From: DASXHY01 sp036272195
GTDB taxonomy: Bacteria; Verrucomicrobiota; Verrucomicrobiia; Limisphaerales; DASXHY01
Reading direction: 5' to 3'
Length of the DNA stretch: 64,000 bases
NCBI GenBank assembly: GCA_036272195.1
Contig: DATAZE010000028.1
Location: 114,693 to 178,692 of the forward strand
The translations under genes and the position numbers were made by a program. Under the pieces are notes generated by a model that was given only the letters and a program-made list of their open reading frames with translations, was not told the DNA's origin and searched no databases. Positions 8,293-16,413 of the stretch are shown here, in pieces; within the stretch, counting starts at the first letter, position 1; each line of letters begins with the position of its first letter.

Positions 8293-9402
8293 TTACGGAG
8301 CGGCAGCCATTTCTTTCTCGCACCCGCTCTGAGAACACCCACAGCCGCTCTCCTCCTGGTCACTGAACCCATGACTGTCCCAACTCGGGTCGAGGCCAAG
8401 GTCTTTGAGCATCTGCAAATCTTTTTCCACCGGTTGATTGAGCGTGGTGAGATAATTGCCCACCATCAACGCGCTCGCGCCGGCCATGAAGACCATGCTT
8501 TGCATGTCGCGTAAATTCACGGTGCGCCCGCCGGCCACCATGATCTCCTGCCGCGGCAAAATGAGGCGAAAACACGCGATGGTTTTCAAAATCTCCAGCG
8601 GTGGCAATGGCGCATTTTTTTCAAACGGCGTCCCGGGAATCGGATTCAGAATATTGACCGGCACCACGTTCGCGCCGATTTCCTTGAGTGAAAAGGCGAG
8701 GTCGCAGCGGTCTTCGCGCGTCTCGCCCATGCCGATGATGCCGCCAGAACAAATTTTGATGCCGGCTTTTTTCAGGTAGCCGATGGTTTGCACGCGATCG
8801 TCGAAAGTGTGCGTGGTGCAGGTGTTCGGAAAAAAGCGGCGCGAACTTTCCAAATTGTGGCCGTAGCATTCCAGCCCGGCTTCTTTCAACCGGTCGGCCA
8901 CGCGCTGGTTTTTGATAATGCCCAAGGAAGCGTCCGGGCGCGTTTTCCCGCCCGCTTTCAACTCGCTGATGCGGGCGCAGACTTCATCGAGCATCGGTCC
9001 CTCGTTCAGGCCTTTCCAGGCTGCCACGAGGCCGACTGCGGTTACGCCGTTTTGATTGGCTTCGTTGGCCGCTTCAAAAACCGGTTCCGGGTCGATGAAA
9101 CCGTATTTCGGCGAACCGGTCTGGTAAAACGAGGATTGCGCGCAAAAGCTGCAATTTTCCGAGCACGCCCCGGCTTTGGCGTTCACGATCGAGCACAGGT
9201 GAATCTTGTTGCCTTTGAAATGTTCGCGCACGCGGTTGGCCCAGGAGAGCAAGTCGTAAATGTCCGCGGACGATTCGAGGTCGAAAAGCCATTGGGCCTC
9301 GTCGCGATGGAGATGTCCGCCGTCCAGAACGCGCTGGCCGAGTTCGGCGATACGTGCATGATTCGTTGCGTCAACTGATGTGGCGATCATGGTTGACAGC
9401 AT
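8293..9402 (-). CDS. bioB: Biotin synthase (radical SAM)
   Basis: BioB inserts sulphur into dethiobiotin in the last step of biotin synthesis. The radical-SAM cysteines are in AGACSENCSFCAQSSFY (CxxxCxxC), preceded by KIHLCSIVNAK, and followed by GLECYGHNLESSRRFF, TIGYLKKAGIKICSGGIIGMGE, and PVNILNPIPGTPFE, all conserved BioB segments. A Cys-rich tail (SGCGCSQSGCEKE) ends the protein. An ATG at 9402 with a GTGGGG site 6 bases upstream gives 369 residues; the ATG at 9390 gives 365. The reading frame runs on upstream to 9525, but that part is only the translated family A repeat (ARASPPVSFF) and is not protein. Confidence 0.95.
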   Translation of the reverse strand: MLSTMIATSVDATNHARIAELGQRVLDGGHLHRDEAQWLFDLESSADIYDLLSWANRVREHFKGNKIHLCSIVNAKAGACSENCSFCAQSSFYQTGSPKYGFIDPEPVFEAANEANQNGVTAVGLVAAWKGLNEGPMLDEVCARISELKAGGKTRPDASLGIIKNQRVADRLKEAGLECYGHNLESSRRFFPNTCTTHTFDDRVQTIGYLKKAGIKICSGGIIGMGETREDRCDLAFSLKEIGANVVPVNILNPIPGTPFEKNAPLPPLEILKTIACFRLILPRQEIMVAGGRTVNLRDMQSMVFMAGASALMVGNYLTTLNQPVEKDLQMLKDLGLDPSWDSHGFSDQEESGCGCSQSGCEKEMAAAP

Positions 9403-9436
9403 AGCAACCCCACTAATTTCTGCAAGCAGTCTGATA

Positions 9437-9526
9437 ATGGCAAGGGCGTCCCCGCCTGTACGTTTCAACGACGTCGTTTCGAAATCATTCAAAAAGAAAC
9501 TCACGGGCGGGGACGCCCGTGCCACT
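9437..9526. repeat. Family A palindromic repeat, copy 2
   Basis: Inverted repeat between a small gene and bioB. The arms are TGGCAAGGGCGTCCCCGCCT (left) and its near complement ending GGGGACGCCCGTGCCA (right). The loop contains the 12-base palindrome AACGACGTCGTT. The right arm is the same sequence as the arms of copy 3 at 61337-61420. Confidence 0.85.
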
Positions 9527-9761
9527 AGAGCGCTTTGCGGGAACCAGATCCGTCTTGCGGAGGAAGGACGGGCAACACGATGTCGTAACGCTGCTCGTCG
9601 AATTTGAGGACGATTTGCACGTCGGAGATTTTATTGGCTATGCAAAAATCGATCGCGGAAGTGGAACTGAGAAAATCCATCGCCAGGGCGGGATCCGGGT
9701 CCCACGCATCGATGTCCTTAAAATAAAGCCCGGTTTCCTTCTGTTGAAGGAGAATTCTCAT
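9525..9761 (-). CDS. Small conserved protein, paralogous to the protein at 36146-36370
   Basis: A 78-residue soluble protein of unknown function, read from the ATG at 9761 (AGGG upstream) rather than from a longer frame start. It contains RILLQQKETGLYFKDIDAW, then A-x-DF, a cysteine, and the segment SDVQIVLKFDEQRYDIVLP. The same pattern (TG, aromatic-F, W, A, F, C, D, VL-FD-Q, LP) recurs in the protein at 36146-36370, so the two are paralogs. It may be a small single-domain regulator or structural protein; nothing in the sequence points to catalysis. It is followed by a family A repeat and bioB. Confidence 0.7.
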   Translation of the reverse strand: MRILLQQKETGLYFKDIDAWDPDPALAMDFLSSTSAIDFCIANKISDVQIVLKFDEQRYDIVLPVLPPQDGSGSRKAL

Positions 9762-9851
9762 AAGAAACGCCCTACGACACAGCAAAGGCACGATACCGAT
9801 GAGAGCGGGCGGTAGCAATCTTAAACTGACAGCGGCGAATCAAATGCGCGA

Positions 9852-10796
9852 TTACCTGGCCGTCGTTTTGAGCAACGCCATGCTGTGGCGGCCGTGGGCG
9901 GCAATAGCGCGGACATTTTTCAGTCCAGGGGGAATATCGCATTGGCCGAAGGTATTCAAACCCCACGCCACAATGGTTCCATCGCGACGCAAAGCGAGGC
10001 TGTGATAGTCGCCGGTGGCAATCGCCACGACATTGCTCAGGCCCGGCGGGACGTCGATTTGGGAAAGGCCGTAACCGCCCCACGAAACCACGGTGCCGTC
10101 TGACTTCAACGCCAGGCTGTGAAATCCTCCCGCGGCGATAGCCACGACATGATTAAGGCCTTTCGGCACGGTGCTTTGGCCGAGATTATCGTAACCCCAA
10201 GCGACGACCGTGCCGTCGCGTTTCAAAGCGAGGCTGTGATACATGCCACCCGCAATCGCCACGACATGGTTGAGCCTTGCCGGCACATCGCACTGGCCGT
10301 AATCATCGAATCCCCACGCGGCGACCGTGCCATCACGTCGAAGAGCGAGGCTATGGACAGAGCCGGCGGCAATGGCTTTCACTTTTTTCAAAGTGACCGG
10401 AACCGCATCCTGGCCGTAATCGCCATAGGCTCCCTCGGAAGGCCCCCAGGCTGCCACCGTTCCATCTCCCATCAAAGCGAGATTGTGAACATTGCCGGCA
10501 GCGATCTTCACGACCTTGCGGCGATTCAGGATGGACGGGACGGAGCTTTGGCCGAATCGATCATCGCCCCATGCCAGCAGCAAGCCGTCGCGTTGCAACA
10601 CAAGGCTGTGAAAATCCCCGGCGGCGATTCGCGCCACGGAGCGACCGGGTTGGGCGACATCATTCGTCAGATCGTAATTGATATCGCCCCACGCCACGAC
10701 GCGGCTCAATTCACGCGCACTTGTGCCCGAACAAATTGTCAGTATTCCGGCGAGGGTCGAGAAGGCGAGCCAGAATCGAAAAACGGATTCTCTCAT
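9852..10796 (-). CDS. Secreted RCC1-repeat beta-propeller protein
   Basis: A 314-residue exported protein made of about seven RCC1-type repeats of roughly 40-50 residues, each with the pattern VVAIAAGxxHSLALKxDGTVVAWGxxxxGQxxVP. An RCC1 propeller normally presents a protein-binding or ligand-binding surface. The chosen start (ATG 10796) gives a clean signal peptide, VFRFWLAFSTLAGILTICSG, with cleavage probably near TSA-RE; a longer frame start at 10862 would put 22 extra residues ahead of it. The gene stands alone, with no operon partner. A fragment of another RCC1-like protein is at 53845-54045. A role at the cell surface or in the periplasm is inferred. Confidence 0.85.
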   Translation of the reverse strand: MRESVFRFWLAFSTLAGILTICSGTSARELSRVVAWGDINYDLTNDVAQPGRSVARIAAGDFHSLVLQRDGLLLAWGDDRFGQSSVPSILNRRKVVKIAAGNVHNLALMGDGTVAAWGPSEGAYGDYGQDAVPVTLKKVKAIAAGSVHSLALRRDGTVAAWGFDDYGQCDVPARLNHVVAIAGGMYHSLALKRDGTVVAWGYDNLGQSTVPKGLNHVVAIAAGGFHSLALKSDGTVVSWGGYGLSQIDVPPGLSNVVAIATGDYHSLALRRDGTIVAWGLNTFGQCDIPPGLKNVRAIAAHGRHSMALLKTTAR

Positions 10797-10965
10797 AGAT
10801 GAATTGTGCGGGGCATTTTTCAACGCGCTCACAGGATGAATGAGACGAGAGAAAACCGCCATTAGGTCGAAACTGAAAATAATCCAAGGGCCACCCCGGG
10901 AACGGTCGCGTAGGCGATTCGCGCCGAGTTGTGCTGGGCGCTCCGCGATTGTTCCCAGAATCTCG

Positions 10966-11232
10966 CTACGGTTTTCGTTCGCTGCGATTTTTGTCGAGGA
11001 TGGCGAAGAGAATCAGCACGAAGGCCAGGAGGCGAATGAGATAAACAATTGAATGCGGATTGTTCGAGAATTCCTCGCCGATCCGTTCAAGTCCGAGCAA
11101 CACAAAAGCGACCGCGAAATAGCCAAAGAGCCGGTCGCGGGTTTTCTGGCGGCATTCCCAGAACAACATGGCGATCACCAAGGACGCGAGCGTGATGGCG
11201 CCGTCCAAAAAGGGTTCGAGGATCATAACCAT
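10966..11232 (-). CDS. DUF5985 small membrane protein (second of a pair)
   Basis: An 88-residue protein that is nearly all membrane: three hydrophobic helices (ITLASLVIAMLFW, LFGYFAVAFVLLGL, SIVYLIRLLAFVLILFAIL) separated by charged turns and ending in DKNRSERKP. It fits DUF5985 and is similar along its length to the next gene upstream (11239-11499), so they are a duplicated pair. It starts 6 bases after that gene's stop and ends the otsBA-mscS operon. The function is unknown; a membrane partner or sensor for MscS or for the HTH protein is a guess based on linkage. Confidence 0.75.
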   Translation of the reverse strand: MVMILEPFLDGAITLASLVIAMLFWECRQKTRDRLFGYFAVAFVLLGLERIGEEFSNNPHSIVYLIRLLAFVLILFAILDKNRSERKP

Positions 11233-11238
11233 GAGTCT

Positions 11239-11499
11239 CTAATTGCGTTGGCGGATCAGCCCGTGGATCAACATGAGCATCCCGGCGAGCGTGACCAGAT
11301 TGCGCACCAGCGAGAGGTCAACCTGCGGGAAAATGACGAGGTCCATGAAGAGCAGGACATTTGTGGCGGCCAGAAAGACAAATCCCCAGGTGCTCCAGAA
11401 GAGCAACGGCGTGCGATTGGAACGGAACTGGCGGTACAAGAGGCCCGCGCAGAGGATGCTGGTCAGCCCACAAAGGACGTAAACGATTTGCGCCATCAT
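11239..11499 (-). CDS. DUF5985 small membrane protein (first of a pair)
   Basis: An 86-residue integral membrane protein with helices IVYVLCGLTSILCAGLLY, LLFWSTWGFVFLAATNVLLF and LVRNLVTLAGMLMLIHGLI, fitting DUF5985. It starts at ATGATG (11499/11496), overlapping the stop of the HTH gene in an ATGA junction, with AAAGGAAAA just upstream as ribosome site. Longer upstream frames in the same phase lie inside the HTH gene and are not used. It is paralogous to 10966-11232. Confidence 0.75.
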   Translation of the reverse strand: MMAQIVYVLCGLTSILCAGLLYRQFRSNRTPLLFWSTWGFVFLAATNVLLFMDLVIFPQVDLSLVRNLVTLAGMLMLIHGLIRQRN

Positions 11500-11879
11500 T
11501 TTTCCTTTCTGAGCCGAAAGGCCTCGGCAAAGTGTTGCGCGGAATCGCTCGACTTCTTGTAAATGGATTCGATGACCGCCACGCGTCTTTCGCGATAAGA
11601 TTTGACGAGTTCCTGGGTCATGACATTCAACTCCGAAGTTTTCGGGGTGAAGCGAAATTCCCCGCGCGGATCGGCGGTCAAAAGGCCGTTGGCACAAAAA
11701 TATTGAAGGCCCTCGGCGACGGATTTCTCGGTGCTGAGAATGCGCCGGTAGACGTCGGCGACCGACCACGAGCGCGAGGGGTCTTCGGCTAGCAGGCAAA
11801 GAATTTCGAGATGCTCGACGGACTGGATGTTGTCCGCAATGAAATTGCGCAGGCCGGGTGATATGGGATGCTCTGCCAT
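11496..11879 (-). CDS. Small winged-helix-like protein in the mscS operon
   Basis: A 127-residue soluble protein read from ATG 11879. LRNFIADNIQSVEHLEILCLLAEDPSRSWS followed by DVYRRILSTEKSVAEGLQYFCANGLLTADPRGEFRFTP looks like a winged-helix DNA-binding domain: helices, a recognition helix at about residues 40-58 and a beta wing with the DPRGEFRF turn. The rest is a charged helix (VKSYRERRVAVIESIYKKS). It lies 4 bases after mscS and overlaps the first DUF5985 gene by 4 bases, so it is part of the five-gene unit. It may regulate the operon, with the membrane proteins as partners; this is inference. Confidence 0.65.
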   Translation of the reverse strand: MAEHPISPGLRNFIADNIQSVEHLEILCLLAEDPSRSWSVADVYRRILSTEKSVAEGLQYFCANGLLTADPRGEFRFTPKTSELNVMTQELVKSYRERRVAVIESIYKKSSDSAQHFAEAFRLRKEK

Positions 11880-11883
11880 GTCG

Positions 11884-13308
11884 TCAACTGGGTTGCGGCG
11901 CGGCTGCGTCCGTACGGCAGGCAATGCCGTCGAGGTCCGTCCGCAACCTGGGGAGGTGCTCGCGTTGAACGGCCTCGATGAGTTTTTCCCGGATTTCGCA
12001 GCGCAGGTTCCAGGCCTTGCCGGAATCGGCGGCGGTGGCGAGGATGCGAATTTGCATGGCGCGTTCGGAGGCGTCGGTCACCTGAAAATTCCAGAAGCGC
12101 CGGTCCCAATCCCCGCAACTCTCGACGATGCGCTGCGTAACACGCCGAAGCTCGGCCACGGGCAGGGTAAAATCGACCCACAAAAATACGGAGCCGAGCA
12201 GGCTGGCGGAAACGCGGGTCCAATTCTGGAAAGGTTTTTCAATGAAATAACTCAACGGAAGAACCAGGCGGCGGTCATCCCAGATGTGCACGATGACGTA
12301 CGTCAGGGTGATTTCCTCGACGCGCCCCCATTCGGACTCGACGATTACAACGTCATCGAGGCGGATGGGCTGGGTCATGGCGAGTTGAAATCCGGCGAAC
12401 AGGTTCGCGATGGTTTTCTGGGCGGCGAACCCGATGATGAGACCGAGCACGCCGGCGGAAGCGAGGATGCTGGTGCCGACGCGACGCACTTCATCGAACA
12501 TCATGAGGGCCGAGGCGACGGTAAAGATTCCTATGATGAAATAGACGGTCTTGCTAATGACCTTGACCTGGGTGTGGACTTTCCGCGCCTGAAGATTATC
12601 CGCCACACTGATGTCATATTTGCCGATGACAAAATCTTCCATGGCGTTGACGCCTTGAAACAAGGCCCAGGAAATGGAGCCGATGATGAGCAAACTGCTG
12701 GCTTTGCTCACCAATCCGCTGTAGGCGGGCGGGAGGCCGAGGATGGGCAGCGCGAGGATGATGGCGATCACCGGGACGGCGACGCGGGAAACCTTGCCAG
12801 CGAGCGGCACAAGCGCGTCGTCCAGCTTGCTTTCCGATTTGGCGGCCCATTCGGCGAACCGGGCCTCGAGAATTCGCGTGAGCCGGATAAACGCCCAGCA
12901 CAATAGAGCTACGACGCCCGCATCCAGGAGTTTGTCCAGGAGCGGCTGCAGGGAAGCCGCGTCGAGAGGCAATTTCAAGAGCAGCAGCGTGGAAGCGAAA
13001 TAAAGGCCGTAGAGCCAGATGAGAAAATAGAGCGGTTTGCTGCAGGCGGTAAACAGGCGCAGGCGCCAGAGAGCGGGCTGGGATTCCTCTTTAATGCGCG
13101 CGGCCTTCCAGCGCAGGAATGCGGCGGCCAGCGCGTGGACTAAGACGAAAACGAACAGCAGGCAAACCACCAGGGCCACGTCGATCCAGGTGATGCGGCC
13201 CAGCAGCGCGTCATGCACGTGCGGGCCGAAAATGCCTTCCATTCTGTTTGAAAAGAAAGCATTCGCATGGCGAACCAACTCATCCAAAGATTGAATATGG
13301 GAGGTCAT
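11884..13308 (-). CDS. MscS-family mechanosensitive channel
   Basis: A 474-residue small-conductance mechanosensitive channel, which opens under membrane tension and releases solutes after osmotic downshift. It has several N-terminal membrane helices (WIDVALVVCLLFVFVLVHAL, LFTACSKPLYFLIWLYGLYF, VVALLCWAFIRLT and others), the pore-helix and beta-domain region SILASAGVLGLIIGFAAQKT then IANLFAGFQLAMTQPIRLDD, and VVIVESEWGRVEEITLTYVIVHIWDDRRLVLP, the MscS signature. The C-terminal ~150 residues are the cytoplasmic vestibule. It is longer than E. coli MscS (286) and so belongs to the larger YbdG/YnaI-like class. Its start codon overlaps the otsA-otsB stop by 4 bases, linking compatible-solute synthesis and release. 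Confidence 0.92.
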   Translation of the reverse strand: MTSHIQSLDELVRHANAFFSNRMEGIFGPHVHDALLGRITWIDVALVVCLLFVFVLVHALAAAFLRWKAARIKEESQPALWRLRLFTACSKPLYFLIWLYGLYFASTLLLLKLPLDAASLQPLLDKLLDAGVVALLCWAFIRLTRILEARFAEWAAKSESKLDDALVPLAGKVSRVAVPVIAIILALPILGLPPAYSGLVSKASSLLIIGSISWALFQGVNAMEDFVIGKYDISVADNLQARKVHTQVKVISKTVYFIIGIFTVASALMMFDEVRRVGTSILASAGVLGLIIGFAAQKTIANLFAGFQLAMTQPIRLDDVVIVESEWGRVEEITLTYVIVHIWDDRRLVLPLSYFIEKPFQNWTRVSASLLGSVFLWVDFTLPVAELRRVTQRIVESCGDWDRRFWNFQVTDASERAMQIRILATAADSGKAWNLRCEIREKLIEAVQREHLPRLRTDLDGIACRTDAAAPQPS

Positions 13309-15611
13309 CGCAGGTCAGTGACTCGCCGGCGGGGAAACCGGCCCGGCGAAGTGGGACCGGATCCGGAAACGCTAAGGGCCAGCGCAGGAGCATCGCCGCC
13401 GCCTTTGCGGCCAGCATCGGTGAGGTCCCGCAAAAGCCGGCGCACGGTGGTGTGGTTGGTGAGATGATAGCGGGCGGCAGTTTTTGCGACGCCCACGCGA
13501 ATCGAACAAGCGGTTTCCGGCAGGGCGCGAAAGAGATCCTCATCGGTCCAATCGTCGCCGATGCCGAGAATAAATTCTGACGGGTTAAGCCGGAGCCATT
13601 CCACGGCGGCGGTGCCTTTGTTGACGCCGGTGTTTCGGATCTCGATGACTTTGTTGCCTTCGAGGACCTGCACATCGATGTTTCGGGTGTAGCCCGAGAG
13701 ATCATCGATCAATTCCTGGGCGCGTTGAGAAGCCTGTTCGGGATCTGCCTTGCGATAATGCCAGGCCAGGGAGAATTCCTTTTCTTCGAGCAACGCGCCC
13801 GGCAAGCGGTCCACATATAATTGGAGAATGGGACGCACGCGCTCCTTCCATTCGATGGGTGTGGCCTTCAGGCGTCGCCACTCCTCACGCCCATTCCGCA
13901 ACCACATGCCATGTTCAGCAATGAGAGAGATCGGCAACGCGCCAAACCATTCTTCCAGATCAGCGCGCGGCCTGCCGCTGACAATGACGACATTGCTGGC
14001 CGGGTCACTGGCCAATCCAGCAATGATTTCCATTAGCTCCGGATCGGGCGGCGCGGCTTTGGGAGTTTCAGCAAAGGGCACGAGGGTGCCATCGTAATCG
14101 AGCAAAAGCGCGCGCGATTCCGAAAGACGGTATTGCTGAATAACGGTTGCCTGCGCTTTACCGGAAAGGAATCGCGCGCGGCGGGCCGCTTCGGTCTTTT
14201 GGGACGAGAGCATCGACTGCACAAAATCGTCGGCCCAACGGTTGACGTCGTAGCGCCGAAGGCGTTCCTGGAGCAATTGATTGCGCCGGACCTGATCTTC
14301 GAGCGGCATCGTGAGGGCTTGTTCCAGCGTTCGCACGAAATCATCGGTGTGGAAGGGATTAATGATGAGCGCTTCGCCCATTTCCTTCGCGGCCCCGGCC
14401 ATTTCACTCAGGATCAACACGCCGGTTTGATCCGTGCGCGAGGCGATGAATTCCTTGGCGACGAGATTCATGCCGTCGCGAAGCGGGGTGATCAAGGCAA
14501 CGTCGCACGCGCAATACAACGCCACAATTTCGTCAAAAGACAGATTCCGGTATTGGTAAATCAGCGGCGCCCAATGGACGTTGCCGTAAGCGCCAATGAT
14601 TCTGCCGACCATTTGTTCCAGCTCCTGTTTCATGGACTGGTAGGTCTCGACGCCGATGCGCGAAGGAGCGACGGAAATGACAAACGTGACGCGGCCATGC
14701 CATTCCGGGTGTTTCTTCAAAAACAAATCGTATCCGCGCAGACGATCCAGCAGACCTTTGGTGTAATCGAGACGGTCCACCGAGAAGATTATTTTTTGCC
14801 CGACGCATTTATCGCGCAACTCGGCGGCGCGAATTTTTGTTTCCGTTGAGCCTGCAGCACGGGAGAAGCGGCCGAAATCGATGCCCATCGGAAAGGTGTC
14901 CACCTTGACCACGCGATCGCGGAGGCTGATGCTGCCGAGTTGATGCTCGTATCCCACGGTCCGAAGAACCGAGGTGAGGAAGTCGCGGGTGTAATCGTGC
15001 GTGTGAAAGCCGACGAGACTGGCGCCCAGCATGCCCTCGATCAATTCGGTGCGCCACGCCCGCGGCAGCAACCGGAAAATTTCAAAGGACGGAAAAGGGA
15101 TGTGCAGGAAGAACCCTATCGGCATTTCCGGGAAATATTTCCGGATCATGCGTGGCAGGAGCATGAGCTGATAATCATGCACCCACAGCACGTCATCGGG
15201 CCGGAGGACTTTCAGCAGCGCCTCGGCGTAAACCTGGTTGGCCCGCTGATAATCCTGCCAGTATTCCTCATCATATTGCGCCAGCGTGGGAAAATAATGA
15301 AACAGCGGCCAGAGGGTGTTGTTGCAGAAGCCGTGGTAGAATTTCCGGGCGCTTTCCTCAGGCAGGAAGACGGGCGAGGCGTGGAATTGCCGGCCGTGCG
15401 CCTCCACTTCCGGGACGTGTTTTGGTTCAATGGCAGTTCCGGGCCACCCGACCCAAACGAAATCAAACGGCTCGCCGGCACTGGCGCTGTTTTTTTCAAG
15501 ATAACTCCATAGGCCGGTCGCCAGCCCGCCGGAGCTGGATTCAAAGCGCGGCTTTCCCTCTTCGATCGAAACCGTAAACGGCAACCGGTTGGAAACGATG
15601 ACTAAACGCAT
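13305..15611 (-). CDS. otsA-otsB: Bifunctional trehalose-6-phosphate synthase/phosphatase (OtsA-OtsB fusion)
   Basis: A 768-residue fusion that makes trehalose from UDP-glucose (or GDP-glucose) and glucose 6-phosphate. Residues 1-~470 are GT20 trehalose-6-phosphate synthase: FVWVGWPGTA (51-60), HGFCNNTLWPLFHYF, LWVHDYQLMLLP (142-153), DRLDYTKG (279-286) and PLRDGMNLVAKEFIA. Residues ~500-745 are the HAD-type phosphatase: LLLDYDGTLVPF with the DxD nucleophile at 505-507, VSGRPR, and GIGDDWTDEDLFRAL. A proline- and arginine-rich tail ends the protein. Such fusions are usual in plants and some bacteria. It is first in a tight operon with mscS (ATGA overlap at 13305-13308), pointing to osmoprotection. 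Confidence 0.95.
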   Translation of the reverse strand: MRLVIVSNRLPFTVSIEEGKPRFESSSGGLATGLWSYLEKNSASAGEPFDFVWVGWPGTAIEPKHVPEVEAHGRQFHASPVFLPEESARKFYHGFCNNTLWPLFHYFPTLAQYDEEYWQDYQRANQVYAEALLKVLRPDDVLWVHDYQLMLLPRMIRKYFPEMPIGFFLHIPFPSFEIFRLLPRAWRTELIEGMLGASLVGFHTHDYTRDFLTSVLRTVGYEHQLGSISLRDRVVKVDTFPMGIDFGRFSRAAGSTETKIRAAELRDKCVGQKIIFSVDRLDYTKGLLDRLRGYDLFLKKHPEWHGRVTFVISVAPSRIGVETYQSMKQELEQMVGRIIGAYGNVHWAPLIYQYRNLSFDEIVALYCACDVALITPLRDGMNLVAKEFIASRTDQTGVLILSEMAGAAKEMGEALIINPFHTDDFVRTLEQALTMPLEDQVRRNQLLQERLRRYDVNRWADDFVQSMLSSQKTEAARRARFLSGKAQATVIQQYRLSESRALLLDYDGTLVPFAETPKAAPPDPELMEIIAGLASDPASNVVIVSGRPRADLEEWFGALPISLIAEHGMWLRNGREEWRRLKATPIEWKERVRPILQLYVDRLPGALLEEKEFSLAWHYRKADPEQASQRAQELIDDLSGYTRNIDVQVLEGNKVIEIRNTGVNKGTAAVEWLRLNPSEFILGIGDDWTDEDLFRALPETACSIRVGVAKTAARYHLTNHTTVRRLLRDLTDAGRKGGGDAPALALSVSGSGPTSPGRFPRRRVTDLR

Positions 15612-15807
15612 TCAAGAATTTCAGAATAATTGCCACCCGCCCGCCGGATGGTGGAGGCGGGGACGGGGCGGGTAGCGCGGGGAGCAACGCACACAAGCAG
15701 AGAGAGAACGATGGATGGGGACCATCGATCTGCGCGCGAACGCTCCGCCGAAAGTAAGTTTTCTATTCGACATCCGATATTTTCAAATTTCAGATTTCTG
15801 TCATTCA
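15612..15807. other. Leader region upstream of the otsA-otsB operon
   Basis: About 200 bases between the receiver-protein stop and otsA-otsB. It should contain the promoter of the trehalose-MscS operon, but no convincing -35/-10 pair was seen. GC-rich runs (GGATGGTGGAGGCGGGGACG) and a short ATGGGGACCAT-type dyad are present. Confidence 0.3.
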
Positions 15808-16287
15808 TTAGTGCAAGCGCAATTTTTTCAGGGCGCGGCTGATGGCTTTGGGCTTGCGCTCGGCCGAAGCCGAGCGGGCGGGCAGTAGTTGCCAGGTCGA
15901 AGAGTTTCGACCGGCCTCCACCAGCCGTTCATCCGGTGTCTGGCTCAGGAGCCGTTCGATAGTCCGCAGCAGCGCCGGGACTTCGACCGGTTTTTCCAGA
16001 AAAGCCGAGGCGCCGGGGATCGTGATTTCATCGAGCTGATCGACGAGGCCGGTGATGATGATGACGGGCAGCAGGGGGTAGTTCGAATTGACGTGCCCTA
16101 AAATATCCCAGCCGTCCTGGATGGGGAGATACAAGTCCAGGATCAACAAGTCCGCCTTGGCAAAATCGTCTTCCGCAGAGTTGCCGTCCTCGGCAACGGA
16201 CACCTCGTAGTCACTGTCGGCGAGAATTTTCTCCAGCGAAGAACGAATGGACGCATCGTCATCCACGATTAAAATATGTTTCTTCAT
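15808..16287 (-). CDS. Stand-alone CheY-like receiver protein
   Basis: A 159-residue response regulator with a single receiver domain: acidic pocket VDDDAS (residues 8-13), phospho-acceptor D51 in LLILDLYLPIQDGWD, T79 in IIITG, and K99 in FLEKP. The last ~40 residues form a basic tail (ERKPKAISRALKKLRLH) without a recognisable output domain, so it probably signals by protein interaction or weak nucleic-acid binding. It is transcribed away from a histidine kinase and sigma54 activator pair, across a 126-base region with a symmetric sigma54-like element, so the three probably form one signalling circuit. Confidence 0.88.
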   Translation of the reverse strand: MKKHILIVDDDASIRSSLEKILADSDYEVSVAEDGNSAEDDFAKADLLILDLYLPIQDGWDILGHVNSNYPLLPVIIITGLVDQLDEITIPGASAFLEKPVEVPALLRTIERLLSQTPDERLVEAGRNSSTWQLLPARSASAERKPKAISRALKKLRLH

Positions 16288-16326
16288 AGTTTCCGCGATC
16301 GGCTTAATCGCGCTTGTTTTTCTTTA

Positions 16327-16346
16327 TTGGCATGGACCGTGCCATT
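16327..16346. promoter_or_regulatory. Symmetric sigma54-like -24/-12 element in the divergent promoter region
   Basis: TTGGCATGGACCGTGCCATT. On the plus strand GG (16329-16330) and GC (16341-16342) are exactly 10 bases apart, as in the sigma54 consensus TGGCACG-N4-TTGCW. On the minus strand the same DNA reads TGGCACGGTCCATGCC, again with 10 bases between GG and GC and an even better -24 box. It lies 68 bases before the kinase start and 40 bases before the receiver gene start. The alternative reading is a 7-bp dyad operator. Confidence 0.5.
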
Positions 16347-16413
16347 GGGGGCCGTAATCGTAATTTTAATTGTTTTCGAAGGAATACAGTGTGATGAATG
16401 AGAGAAGAAACGT

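Noticed and set aside
9403..9525. N-terminal extension of BioB (ARASPPVSFF...)
   Set aside because: This is the translated family A repeat; the same peptide appears at the other copy near 61345, outside any real gene.
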